64,000 nucleotides of DNA from Streptomyces sp. NBC_00285 (GTDB lineage: Bacteria > Actinomycetota > Actinomycetes > Streptomycetales > Streptomycetaceae). A program made the translations under genes and the position numbers. Each line of letters opens with the position of its first letter. Within the stretch, counting starts at the first letter, position 1. The notes below the pieces were generated by a model. It ran no database searches. It had not been told where the DNA came from and worked only from the letters and a program-made list of their open reading frames with translations. The DNA is taken from contig NZ_CP108055.1 in the NCBI RefSeq assembly GCF_036174265.1, positions 3,162,001 through 3,226,000 of the forward strand. Reading direction: 5' to 3'. Below are positions 1-8,492 of the stretch, piece after piece.

Positions 1-1086
1 AACGTCACCAAGGTCGACGGCTCCTTCACCCAGGGCAAGGCGCAGTCCCAGAGCAGCGGCTCCTCCCAGAGCCAGGGCGGCCCCGGCGGCAACGGCGGCA
101 GCGGTAACAGCACCGCAGCTCCGCAGGTCCAGGGCGGCGGCGCCAACTTCGACGTGAACTCCTACTCCGTCGCCGGCGTGGACGTCAGCGACCAGACGCT
201 CGGCCCGCTGGCCGGCTCCAAGATCACCACCGGCAAGACCTTCACGGCCACGCAGACCAACGCGAAGGTCGCGGTCGTCAGCAAGTCGTACGCCAAGGAG
301 AACTCCTACAAGGTCGGCAAGACCTTCAAGATCTCCGGCACCAAGTACACGATCATCGGCATCGCGACGCCCGACAGCAGCGAGTCCACGACCGACGTCT
401 ACCTGCCGCTGAAGCAGGCCCAGACGCTGGCCGACGCCAAGAACCAGGTCACCACGATCTACGTCAAGGCGACCGACTCCAAGCAGATCGACACGGTCAA
501 GGCGGCGATCCAGAAGAACATCTCCGGTACGACCGTCACGACCTCCGCCGACCTCGCGGAGACCGTGTCCGGCTCCCTGTCCACCGCCTCCAACCTGGCG
601 ACCAGCGTCGGCAAGTGGCTCTCCATCGCCGTGCTCGTCGCCGCCTTCCTGGTGGCCGCGCTGCTGACCTCCTCGGCGGTCTCCCGCCGGGTGCGTGAGT
701 TCGGCACGCTGAAGGCGCTCGGCTGGCCCAGCCGCCGGGTGACCCGGCAGGTCGTCGGCGAGTCGATGGTCAACGGCCTGCTCGGCGGCGCCCTCGGCAT
801 CGGCCTGGGCCTCGCGGCCGCGTACGCCGTGACCATGATCAGCCCCAAGCTGACCGCGCAGCTCGGCAACACCGGCGGCGGTGCGGGCGGCCCGGGCGGT
901 GGCGGCGGCCCCGGCCGGCAGTCCACCCAGAGCACCATGGAGATCGCGCTGACCGCGCCGGTCTCGATGACCACCATCGCGCTCGCGGTCGGCCTCGCGG
1001 TGACCGGTGGTCTGATCGCCGGGGCGATGGGCGGCTGGCGTGCCTCCCGGATGCGGCCGGCGGACGCGCTGCGCAGCGTGTCGTAG
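1..1086 (+). CDS. ABC transporter permease, MacB/FtsX type (5' end missing)
   Basis: The reading frame is open from the first base, so the gene starts upstream of the window; about 361 residues are visible. The first ~45 residues are a Gly/Ser/Gln-rich low-complexity stretch, followed by an extracytoplasmic MacB-like domain. Then comes an FtsX domain with three visible membrane segments (around 590-680, 770-840 and 955-1040) and the cytoplasmic signature with RRVREFGTLKALGWP that contacts the ATPase. A Gly-rich insert (around 880-920) lies between the last two segments. It ends in a short charged tail, as FtsX permeases do. The ATPase gene follows 90 bases downstream, so the two probably form one exporter of unknown substrate. 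Confidence 0.9.
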   Translation, partial: NVTKVDGSFTQGKAQSQSSGSSQSQGGPGGNGGSGNSTAAPQVQGGGANFDVNSYSVAGVDVSDQTLGPLAGSKITTGKTFTATQTNAKVAVVSKSYAKENSYKVGKTFKISGTKYTIIGIATPDSSESTTDVYLPLKQAQTLADAKNQVTTIYVKATDSKQIDTVKAAIQKNISGTTVTTSADLAETVSGSLSTASNLATSVGKWLSIAVLVAAFLVAALLTSSAVSRRVREFGTLKALGWPSRRVTRQVVGESMVNGLLGGALGIGLGLAAAYAVTMISPKLTAQLGNTGGGAGGPGGGGGPGRQSTQSTMEIALTAPVSMTTIALAVGLAVTGGLIAGAMGGWRASRMRPADALRSVS

Positions 1087-1176
1087 CACCCCCTGTGCCG
1101 GGGCGCCGCCTCCACTCCCCCGGGACGCGGCGCCCCACCCCCAACTTCCTCTCCACGGACCCTCTACGGAGCTCTC

Positions 1177-1878
<702 letters not shown>

Positions 1879-1903
1879 CGGTCGTTCGTCGGGGTCGGGC
1901 CGC

Positions 1904-2884
1904 TCACCGTTCCAGAAGCACGTTGATCTCGGTCAACTGCTCGGCGGTGAGCGGCCCTTGCTCGATCGCGCCCGCGTTCTGCTCGGCCTGGGCCACGGAA
2001 CGGAACCCCGGGATCGGGACCGTGCGGGGGCTGCGGGCCCACAGCCAGGCGAGTGAACCCTGGGCGAGGGTACGGCCGTTGCCGGTCAGGATGTCCTTCA
2101 GCGCGTCGATCCGCGCCAGCCACTGCGGGTCGGCCGCCGAGCCGTCGCCGAAGCCCTGGAGCCAGGCCGGGGGCCTGCTGCGGATGTCGCCGGCGTCCTG
2201 CGCCCCTTGGCGCTTCCCGGCCAGCAACCCCATCGCGAGCGGGCTGCGGTTGATGCTGGCGAGGTCCAGCTCCTCCGCCAGGGACAGCATGTCGGGCGCG
2301 TCCTGGAGGACGTTCAGCGCGTGCTGTACGGCCGCGCAGTGCTCCCCCTCGGCGAACACCGCGGCACGGGCCGGGTCGTCGGTGCTCCACGCGTACGCGC
2401 GGATGAGCCCCTCACTGACGAACTCCTCGCAGGCGTCCCGGAGTTCGGCCGCGTATGCCGGGTCCAGGTCGGACAGGTGCAGCTGGTAGAGGTCGATGCG
2501 GTCGGTGCCCAGACGGGCGAGGGACGCGGTGAGCGCACGGCGGGCGTAGGCGGGGGTGTGGTCGCTGCCGGTGAGAGTGCGGGTGTCCTCGTCGAAGACG
2601 TTGCCCCACTTGGTGGCGAGGACGACGTCGTCCCGGCGCTTGCCCAGTGCCCGTCCCAGCACCCGCTCACTGTGCCCGGCGCCGTAGGTGTCCGCCGTGT
2701 CGAAGAAGGTGACGCCCAGGTCGAGGGCGCGCCGGACCGCCCGTACGGACTCCTCGTCGTCGACCCTGCCCCAGCCGAGCGGCTGGCCTTCCGCGTTCTG
2801 CCATTCCCCACCGATCGCCCAGCAGCCGAAGCCGAGTGCGCTGACCTCGATGGTGGAACGGCCGAGCGTGCGTGTGATCTCCAT
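1904..2884 (-). CDS. aldo/keto reductase
   Basis: 326-residue NADPH-dependent oxidoreductase of the AKR superfamily (TIM barrel). The typical features are FFDTADTYGAGHSE (Asp and the catalytic Tyr), the lysine in VLATKWG, and YQLHLSD carrying the family His. The N-terminal segment RTLGRSTIEVSALGFGCWAIGG is typical of AKR groups annotated as general stress or xenobiotic reductases. The ATG at 2884 (MEITRTLG) is chosen over an upstream ATG because it fits the family N-terminus. It converges on the ABC ATPase gene with 25 bases between stops. The substrate is unknown. Confidence 0.9.
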   Translation of the reverse strand: MEITRTLGRSTIEVSALGFGCWAIGGEWQNAEGQPLGWGRVDDEESVRAVRRALDLGVTFFDTADTYGAGHSERVLGRALGKRRDDVVLATKWGNVFDEDTRTLTGSDHTPAYARRALTASLARLGTDRIDLYQLHLSDLDPAYAAELRDACEEFVSEGLIRAYAWSTDDPARAAVFAEGEHCAAVQHALNVLQDAPDMLSLAEELDLASINRSPLAMGLLAGKRQGAQDAGDIRSRPPAWLQGFGDGSAADPQWLARIDALKDILTGNGRTLAQGSLAWLWARSPRTVPIPGFRSVAQAEQNAGAIEQGPLTAEQLTEINVLLER

Positions 2885-2938
2885 GCCTATGAACGCTAGG
2901 AGTTGGAGTGCGCTCCAGGGCAAGGGCCGTACGGGAAG

Positions 2939-3265
2939 TTATGCCTGCCCGGTCTCGAAGCGGGCGATCCTGCCGTCGTCGCCGACGGTGAAGTCCCAGC
3001 GGGTGCGCATCTCGCCCCAGGCGTCGTTGCGGTAGTGGGCGAGGAGGGAACGGCCGCCGTTGGACTCGTTGTCGACGTCGAGGTGGCCGTGGGAGGAGAA
3101 GATCTCCCGGTCGGCCCACTCGTCGAGGTCACGGTCGCTGCCGTCGTCCGCCATGGTCGCGCCGGGCGCGAGCAGCGCCCCGAAGGCCTCACGGTCATGG
3201 GAGTTGACGGCGGTGACGAAGGCGCGGACGGCCGGGTCCCTGAGTCGGGCGGTCTGAATCGTCAT
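2939..3265 (-). CDS. SnoaL/NTF2-like fold protein
   Basis: 108 residues beginning MTIQTARLRDPAVRAFV, with the pattern of a SnoaL-like polyketide-cyclase/NTF2 fold: helix with VNSHDREAFGALLAPGA, then paired strands ending WDFTVGDDGRIARFETGQA. Such proteins may be hydrolases, isomerases or simple binders, so function cannot be assigned. It lies 55 bases upstream of the aldo/keto reductase on the same strand and may be co-transcribed with it. The ATG at 3265 is preferred because longer versions would run into the divergent DoxX promoter region and lack family similarity. Confidence 0.7.
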   Translation of the reverse strand: MTIQTARLRDPAVRAFVTAVNSHDREAFGALLAPGATMADDGSDRDLDEWADREIFSSHGHLDVDNESNGGRSLLAHYRNDAWGEMRTRWDFTVGDDGRIARFETGQA

Positions 3266-3396
3266 GCCAGCCAGACTCACACCGCACCCGCGAGGCCGCC
3301 ACCCGAACGGCGGCGCGGGTTTCCGGGCAGGTGTGAGCGGTGCAACGGTGGAAACGCGAGGGGGGTCCCGTTCCACCTTTCGTGCTGGGAGTCATC

Positions 3397-3969
3397 GTGA
3401 CCGCTTACGACCGACGTGATCTGGGCCTGCTGCTGCTCCGGCTGGGAACCGGGGGTGTGCTGGCCGCCCACGGCGCGCAGAAGCTGCTCGGCTGGTTCGG
3501 CGGGGGCGGCATCGAGGGAACCGGCCAGTTCATGGAGTCCGTCGGATACGCGCCGGGCCGGGCGAACGCGACGGCGGCGGGGCTGGCCGAGGCGGGCGGC
3601 GGCACCCTGCTGGCACTGGGCCTGGCGACCCCGGCGGCGGGTGCCGCGGCGGCCGGCGCGATGGCCGGCGCGTCCGCGGTCCACGTGCCCAACGGCTTCT
3701 TCGCCCAGAGCGGCGGCTACGAGTACGCGGCCACGCTGGGCCTCACAGCCGCCGGCCTCGCCGTCACGGGCCCCGGCCGGCTCTCCCTGGACCACGCACT
3801 CGGCCACACCGTCAACCGGAGCTGGATGGTGCCGGCGGCGCTCGGGGCGACGGGACTGGTGACGGCCCTGGTCGTGGGGGCGCGCAATCGCCGACTGCGG
3901 GAGCAGAAGGGCGAGGGCGACACGCAGACCGCCCTGTTCGAGGAGCAGGAGGCGTTGTTCGGGGAGTGA
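3397..3969 (+). CDS. DoxX family membrane protein
   Basis: 190 residues with four hydrophobic segments. The DoxX pattern is clear: RRDLGLLLLRLGTGGVLAAHGAQKLLGWFGG, then FMESVGYAPGRANATAAGLAEAGGGTLLALGL. DoxX proteins are small integral membrane proteins, some tied to oxidative or thiol stress; the precise role here is unknown. The GTG at 3397 is chosen because GGGAG lies about 6 bases upstream and it removes a non-conserved leader. It is divergent from the SnoaL-like gene and followed by the MazG-like gene after 37 bases. Confidence 0.85.
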   Translation: MTAYDRRDLGLLLLRLGTGGVLAAHGAQKLLGWFGGGGIEGTGQFMESVGYAPGRANATAAGLAEAGGGTLLALGLATPAAGAAAAGAMAGASAVHVPNGFFAQSGGYEYAATLGLTAAGLAVTGPGRLSLDHALGHTVNRSWMVPAALGATGLVTALVVGARNRRLREQKGEGDTQTALFEEQEALFGE

Positions 3970-4006
3970 CGGCCCGTGGGAAGCTGCTCCGCATGAGTGG
4001 TTCCGC

Positions 4007-4351
4007 ATGACTGATCACGGCACGCCTCCCGAGGACCTCTGGACATCCGTCGACGCCCTGTGGGCCTGGCTGGAGAGGGATCAGCCGGTGGGCGGCCGCG
4101 AAGGTCTCCTCCTGCGCATGCTGAAGCTCTCCGAGGAGGTCGGCGAGGTCTCCGAGGCCGTCATCGGCGCCATGGGCCAGAACCCCCGCAAGGGCGTCAG
4201 CCACACCTGGGAGGACGTACAGGGCGAGCTGTGCGACGTCGTCATCACGGCGCTGGTGGCGCTGCGCACGCTGACGCCCGACACCAGGGAGATCTTCCAC
4301 CGCCATCTGACCCGGGTGACGGAGCGCTCACTCGGCCCCGGAGCAGCCTGA
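4007..4351 (+). CDS. MazG-like nucleotide pyrophosphohydrolase
   Basis: 114 residues. The all-alpha MazG fold is indicated by EEVGEVSEAVIGAMGQNP (the paired Glu motif that holds Mg2+) and the second acidic helix with GELCDVVITALVAL. Related enzymes hydrolyse non-canonical or surplus nucleoside triphosphates to monophosphates. All metal-binding acidic residues that I can recognise are kept, so it is probably active. It is followed after 90 bases by the M24 peptidase homologue on the same strand. Confidence 0.85.
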   Translation: MTDHGTPPEDLWTSVDALWAWLERDQPVGGREGLLLRMLKLSEEVGEVSEAVIGAMGQNPRKGVSHTWEDVQGELCDVVITALVALRTLTPDTREIFHRHLTRVTERSLGPGAA

Positions 4352-4441
4352 CCCCTCACCCGATCGGCCTACGCCCCCGGGCACCCCGCACCGCACCCCT
4401 CGGACGATGAACCGGACGACGGCAGCGGTCGGAGGAGCCCC

Positions 4442-5566
4442 GTGAACGACACCCCCGCCCCCTTCACAGAACAGGACTACGCGGCCCGGATGACCCGGGC
4501 GGTCAGGGCAGCAGCCGAAGTGGGCCTGGCCGGGCTGCTCGTCACCCCCGGCCCCGACATGATGTGGCTGTGCGGTCACCGCCCCACCGCGGTGACGCAG
4601 CGCCTCACCCTCCTCGTCCTGATCCCCGGCTCCGAACCCCGTCTGCTGGTCCCGGCCCTGGAACGCCCCGACGCGGAGGCCGCCCCCGGCGCGGGCGCCC
4701 TGCGCATCTCCGACTGGAGCGACGGCCAGGACCCGTACGCCGCCGCCACCGGCCTCCTCCTCCCCAACGGCCGCTACGGCGTCTGCGACACGACCTGGGC
4801 CCTGCACCTCCTCGGCCTCCAGGAGGCCCTGCCGTTGACGACCTACCGCCCGCTGACCGTCGTACTCCCGCTGCTGCGCGCGGTGAAGGACGAGCACGAG
4901 GTGGCCCGTCTCGCGGCGGCGGGAGCGGCGGCGGACGCGGCGTACGAGGAGCTCCTGTCCGTCCGTTTCACCGGCCGCCGCGAAACCGACGTGGCCGCCG
5001 ACCTGGCCCACCTCCTGCGCGAACACGGCCACAGCCAGGTCGACTTCACGATGGTCGCCTCCGGCCCGAACAGCGCGAACGCGCTCCACGAGCCCGGCGC
5101 CCGGATCATCGAGCACGGCGACACGGTCGTCGTCGCCTTCGCCGGCCTCAAGGACGGCTACGGCTCCGCACTCGCCCGCACGGTCCACGTCGGCGAGCCC
5201 ACGGAGGACGAACACACGGCCCACGACCTCGTCCGTACGGCCCAGCAGGCGGCGTTCGAGGCCGTCGCCCCCGGCGTGCCCTGCCAGGACATCGCCCGCA
5301 GGGCACGCCGGGTGATCGAGGACGCGGACCACGGCTCGTACGTCGCCCACCGCACCGGTCACGGCACAGGCATCACGACCGACGAACCGCCGTACGTCGT
5401 CGAGGGCAACGAGACCCTGCTCGCCCCCGGCATGTGCTTCTCGATCGGCCCCGGGGTGTACCTGCCGGGCCGCTTCGGCGTACAAATCGAGGACGTCGTG
5501 ACGTGCACGGCGGACGGGGGGCGCCGGCTGAACCCGACGGACCGTGGGATGGCGATCGTGGAGTGA
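4442..5566 (+). CDS. M24 family (Xaa-Pro aminopeptidase-like) protein with missing metal ligands
   Basis: 374 residues with an N-terminal creatinase/prolidase domain (about 1-150) and a C-terminal pita-bread M24 domain (about 155-374), closely matching actinobacterial Xaa-Pro peptidases in length and sequence. The metal site, however, is damaged. The first Asp (normally in VxDFG) is Ala232 in VVAFAG. The second Asp (normally SDxTRT) is Ala243 in GSALART. The Glu of FSxEPG is Gly336 in FSIGPG. His307 in RTGHGTG and Glu350 in VQIEDVV remain. A two-metal peptidase should not work with three of five ligands gone, so I infer a pseudo-enzyme or one with another role. The start is GTG at 4442 with GGAG 7 bases before it. 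Confidence 0.85.
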   Translation: MNDTPAPFTEQDYAARMTRAVRAAAEVGLAGLLVTPGPDMMWLCGHRPTAVTQRLTLLVLIPGSEPRLLVPALERPDAEAAPGAGALRISDWSDGQDPYAAATGLLLPNGRYGVCDTTWALHLLGLQEALPLTTYRPLTVVLPLLRAVKDEHEVARLAAAGAAADAAYEELLSVRFTGRRETDVAADLAHLLREHGHSQVDFTMVASGPNSANALHEPGARIIEHGDTVVVAFAGLKDGYGSALARTVHVGEPTEDEHTAHDLVRTAQQAAFEAVAPGVPCQDIARRARRVIEDADHGSYVAHRTGHGTGITTDEPPYVVEGNETLLAPGMCFSIGPGVYLPGRFGVQIEDVVTCTADGGRRLNPTDRGMAIVE

Positions 5567-5631
5567 GCGCCGTCCCTCCGCGCATTCATACGGCTACCGC
5601 CACAGCCACGGCGGCGGACGGTTGTCGGGGC

Positions 5632-5716
5632 ACGGCCCCGGTGAAAACCTTCGAGGCGAACGGCTTCGACCTGTACAACATGTCCGGCAACGTCCGGGAG
5701 TGGCGCACGGACCGGT
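5632..5716 (+). pseudogene. fragment of a formylglycine-generating-enzyme/SUMF1-type gene
   Basis: In one plus-strand frame this stretch reads FEANGFDLYNMSGNVREW, the highly conserved signature of the FGE-sulfatase fold (commonly NGFGLYNMxGNVWEW). This fold is found in sulfatase-modifying enzymes, EgtB-like proteins and PvdO-like proteins. Only about 25 codons are recognisable; neither side continues the domain, and the frame runs into the antisense of the PfkB-type gene. It is a broken remnant wedged between the M24 homologue and another degraded locus, and is not expected to be functional. Confidence 0.7.
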
Positions 5717-5740
5717 GTACGACGTCCCGCAGAGGCCTTT

Positions 5741-6661
5741 TCAACAAGCGTCCAGGTCGTCGGGGGCGATGTCATACGTCTGGGTGCCCACGGCCGACAG
5801 AGCCAGCGCGGCCAGAGCCGCACCCTGCCGCGCGCAGCGCTCCGCGGCCAGGCCCTCGGCCAGGGACGCCAGATAACCTGCCCGGAAGGCGGCTCCCACG
5901 CCGGTGGGGTCCACCACCCGGGTCGCCGTCACGCCAGGGACACACACGGTCGGCCGACCTGCCCGGTCGATACGGCAGCCCTGCCCGCCGAGGGTGGTCA
6001 CCCAGGTACCGGTCCGGCGCAGCACCTCTGTCTCGGTCCAGCCGGTCCTGCCGAGCAGGAGCCCGCGTTCGTATTCATCGGTGAACAAGCAGTCGGCGCC
6101 GTCGACGAGTTCGCCGATGTCGGCGCCGCCGAGTCGGGCCAACTGCTGGGAGGGGCCGACGGCGAAGGGGATACTCAGGTCTCGGCAGGCCCGTGTGTGC
6201 CGGAGCATCGCCGACGGGTCGTCGGCGCCGACGAGTACCAGGTCGGCCCCACCGCAGCGACGGACAACCTCCGCGAGGTCGATGTCGCAGGCCTCGGCCA
6301 TCGCTCCGGGGTGGAAGGAGGCGAGCCGGTTACCGTGCGGGTCGGTGGTGCACAGGAATCGGGCGGTGGGACGGGTGGCGGAGAGGCGCACGCCGGAGAT
6401 GTCGACTCCGCGGCCCGCGAGCCGGGCCCCGTGGTCGCGAAAGTCCACGCCCGCCGCTCCCACGAGCAGCGCCCGGTGCCCGAGGCCGGCCAGCCCGTAG
6501 GCGATGTTGGCGGCCACGCCACCGTCCCGGATCTCCAGTTCGTCCACCAGAAAGGACAGCGAGACGTGGTCCAGGTGGCCGACCAGCAGCTGGTCGGCGA
6601 TGCGCCCGGGAAACGTCATCACGTGGTCTGTGGCGATGGAACCGGTGACGGCGATGCGCAC
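5741..6661 (-). CDS. PfkB-family (adenosine kinase-like) sugar kinase lacking the catalytic Asp
   Basis: 306 residues with the ribokinase fold: N-terminal IAVTGSIATDHVMTFPGR, the substrate-side DGGVAANIAYGLAGLG, and the C-terminal signature region. It resembles the actinobacterial adenosine-kinase branch of PfkB proteins. In that branch the second signature reads DPTGVGDAF with the Asp as catalytic base; here it is DPTGVGAAF (Ala257, codon GCC), so phosphotransfer should be lost or severely reduced. The GTG start at 6661 follows the stop of the metK remnant (6663-6665) by one base, the arrangement of a once translationally coupled pair. Such metK/kinase pairs occur in S-adenosylmethionine recycling cassettes. 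Confidence 0.85.
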   Translation of the reverse strand: MRIAVTGSIATDHVMTFPGRIADQLLVGHLDHVSLSFLVDELEIRDGGVAANIAYGLAGLGHRALLVGAAGVDFRDHGARLAGRGVDISGVRLSATRPTARFLCTTDPHGNRLASFHPGAMAEACDIDLAEVVRRCGGADLVLVGADDPSAMLRHTRACRDLSIPFAVGPSQQLARLGGADIGELVDGADCLFTDEYERGLLLGRTGWTETEVLRRTGTWVTTLGGQGCRIDRAGRPTVCVPGVTATRVVDPTGVGAAFRAGYLASLAEGLAAERCARQGAALAALALSAVGTQTYDIAPDDLDAC

Positions 6662-6662
6662 G

Positions 6663-6860
6663 TCAGAGTCCCGCGGCCTTGCGCGACGCGTCCACGCGGT
6701 CCGTCCTCTCCCAGCTGAACCGGGGCAGTTCACGGCCGAAGCGACCGTTCGGGTTGACAAGGAGACGGTGGTCGTCCGTGTCCGGCTTGACGCCCTCGTC
6801 CAGGAGCGCCCTGAGCTCCGGCTCCCACACAGACTCCGAGGTGAACGGACGACGGGACAC
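6663..6860 (-). pseudogene. metK: metK (S-adenosylmethionine synthetase) remnant with internal deletion
   Basis: Reading toward lower coordinates, the frame gives VWEPELRALLDEGVKPDTD, then HRLLVNPNGRF, then GRELPRFSWERTDRVDA and the KAAGL end. In intact MetK the RLLVNPxGRF motif and the FGREL...FxWExTD C-terminus are separated by well over 100 residues that include catalytic regions. Here they are joined directly at the shared GRF/FGR sequence. No convincing N-terminal half lies upstream before the secreted-protein gene. The fragment keeps its original stop and its junction to the downstream PfkB-type gene. I am confident of the identity; whether the fusion is expressed is unknown. Confidence 0.8.
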
Positions 6861-6928
6861 AACGCTCCCCAAGGTCGTAGTGGGCTGGTCGGTTCCGGGG
6901 AAGGGACAGGGGCCGACGGGGCGTCCGG

Positions 6929-7417
6929 TCAGCGGCAGTCCGGCCGGCTGCCGCCCCGGCGGACGGAAACCTCGGCCTCGGTGGAGGCTACGTAGGTGCC
7001 CTGTGCGTCGTAGATCTTCGAGATCCCCGAGCTGTCGAACGTCTCCGCCCGCTGTACGGCCTGTTGATCGATGTCGACGGAGCCCGTGACGGCCCCGTTC
7101 GCATCGAGCAGCCACTCCTTCACCACGTACGAGAAGGAGTCCGTCCCCGTGGCCCGCCAACTCCCCGCGCCCTGAGCCCTGCCGCCGTCCGGCACGTCGG
7201 TCACCGCGAGGCACACCGAGCCGTCGGCATGGAGGGCCAGCACCAGGTCGTCCGTCCCGGCGCCGTGCCGGACCGTGCCCTCCCACACGCCGACCGGCGA
7301 GGAGCGCACCGTCGCGTGCGCGGCGCCCGCCGGTACGGTCACACCTGCCACCGTCGCCAGCCCAAGAGCGGCAAGGGCCGACGCACGGAACGCCCCACTG
7401 GTTACACGGCTCACCAC
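6929..7417 (-). CDS. small secreted protein of unknown function
   Basis: 162 residues with a clear Sec-type signal peptide: basic start (MVSRVTSGAFRAS), hydrophobic core (ALAALGLATVAGVTV), and cleavage near AGAAHA-T. The mature part is about 125 residues, beta-rich (VGVWEGTVRHGAG, VLALHADGSVCLAV, GSWRATGTDSFSYVVKEW), and resembles small actinobacterial exported proteins with lipocalin-like repeats. It contains only two Cys residues. I do not recognise a functional family with certainty. It is transcribed from the same intergenic region as the response regulator but in the opposite direction. Confidence 0.65.
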   Translation of the reverse strand: MVSRVTSGAFRASALAALGLATVAGVTVPAGAAHATVRSSPVGVWEGTVRHGAGTDDLVLALHADGSVCLAVTDVPDGGRAQGAGSWRATGTDSFSYVVKEWLLDANGAVTGSVDIDQQAVQRAETFDSSGISKIYDAQGTYVASTEAEVSVRRGGSRPDCR

Positions 7418-7841
7418 TGCTCGTTCCTCTCAATCGCCGTCCGGGGCGCCGACGGTAGCGGCGCGTCCTACAGAACCGGTCGAGACGGAACCGGTCGGGC
7501 GTACGAGCCGGTGGCGAGCCCTGGTCCAGTCGCATTCCAGTTCCCGGGCCCACAGTTCCGGAAGCGGCCGGGAGGGACCCGGCACCTGGAGTGGCGGTGA
7601 CACGACATGGTGAGTGCGGTATACCCGTCGATCTGGTCCGACCCGCTGGCCGGGGCCACCCTGGACGAGCTTGTCGTGGGCATCATCGAGCACGCTCGCC
7701 GGACGCTCCCCGTGGAGGGCCGGAATCATCCGGTGACCACTTCCGCCCGTACTATCCTGACGCCGCCGCTGATCGACGGTGATCGGCCTCGGGGAACCCG
7801 GGACCAGCCCGTCATCCAGCCGGATGGGCAAAGGGGGAACA
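7418..7841. other. 424-base divergent intergenic region, no gene supported
   Basis: It lies between the secreted-protein gene (minus) and the response-regulator gene (plus). Open frames on both strands here have neither a ribosome binding site nor protein-like composition that I can recognise. It presumably holds the promoters of both genes. I see no RNA gene or strong inverted repeat. Confidence 0.5.
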
Positions 7842-8492
7842 GTGATACGTGTTCTGATCGCCGAGGACGAACACTTGATACGGGGAGCGCTCATCTCCCT
7901 GCTGAGCTCTGAGGAAGGCATCCAGGTCGTCGCGGACACCGGTGAGGGCAGGACGGTGCTGCGGCTCGCGCGTGAACACCGCCCGGACGTGGCCGTGTTG
8001 GACATCAATCTGCCCGACATGAACGGACTTGAGGTGGCAGGGCAGTTACAGGAGAGGTTCCCGCAGTGCCGCGTCCTGCTCCTCACCAGCCTCGACAGCC
8101 CGGGCACGGTGCGCCGGGCCCTGGACCAAGGGGTCACCGGCTATCTGCTGAAGGACGCGTCACCCGGGGCCCTGGCGTCGGCGATCCGCAAGGTGGCGGC
8201 GGCGCAGCGCGTCATCGCGCAGGAACTGATGCTCTCCGCGTGGCAGGCCCGGAGCAACCCGCTCACCTCGCGGGAGACGGAGGTCCTCACCCGGGCCTCG
8301 GAGGGACTGGACATCGCGGACATCGCCGAGGCGACCCGGCTGTCGCACGGAACCGTCCGCAACTACCTGAGCCGGTGTGTCATGAAACTCGGCGCACGAA
8401 GTCGGCTGGATGCGGTCCGGATTGCTCGCGAAGCGGGGTGGCTGCTGGGCTCCCGCACTCCGGCGTCGCACCTCTCGGACAACTCACGGTGA
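7842..8492 (+). CDS. LuxR/NarL-type two-component response regulator
   Basis: 216 residues. The receiver domain (about 1-120) has the acidic pocket in IAEDE, the phospho-acceptor Asp in VAVLDINLPDMNG, Thr in LLLTS and Lys in LLKDAS. The C-terminal LuxR helix-turn-helix (about 145-205) contains LTSRETEVLTRASEG and GTVRNYLSRCVMKLGARSR. The GTG at 7842 follows AAGGGGGA at ideal spacing and starts the receiver fold directly. It faces the sensor kinase gene tail to tail, and the two coding regions overlap by 113 bases. The pair is probably one signalling system; its link to the polyketide cluster is uncertain, as no SARP-type operator precedes it. Confidence 0.9.
   Translation: MIRVLIAEDEHLIRGALISLLSSEEGIQVVADTGEGRTVLRLAREHRPDVAVLDINLPDMNGLEVAGQLQERFPQCRVLLLTSLDSPGTVRRALDQGVTGYLLKDASPGALASAIRKVAAAQRVIAQELMLSAWQARSNPLTSRETEVLTRASEGLDIADIAEATRLSHGTVRNYLSRCVMKLGARSRLDAVRIAREAGWLLGSRTPASHLSDNSR

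Noticed and set aside
7676..7693. TCGTGGG...TCGAGCA as a SARP site before the response regulator
   Set aside because: Spacing is 12 rather than 11, no -10 at 8 bases, and it lies about 150 bases before the start.
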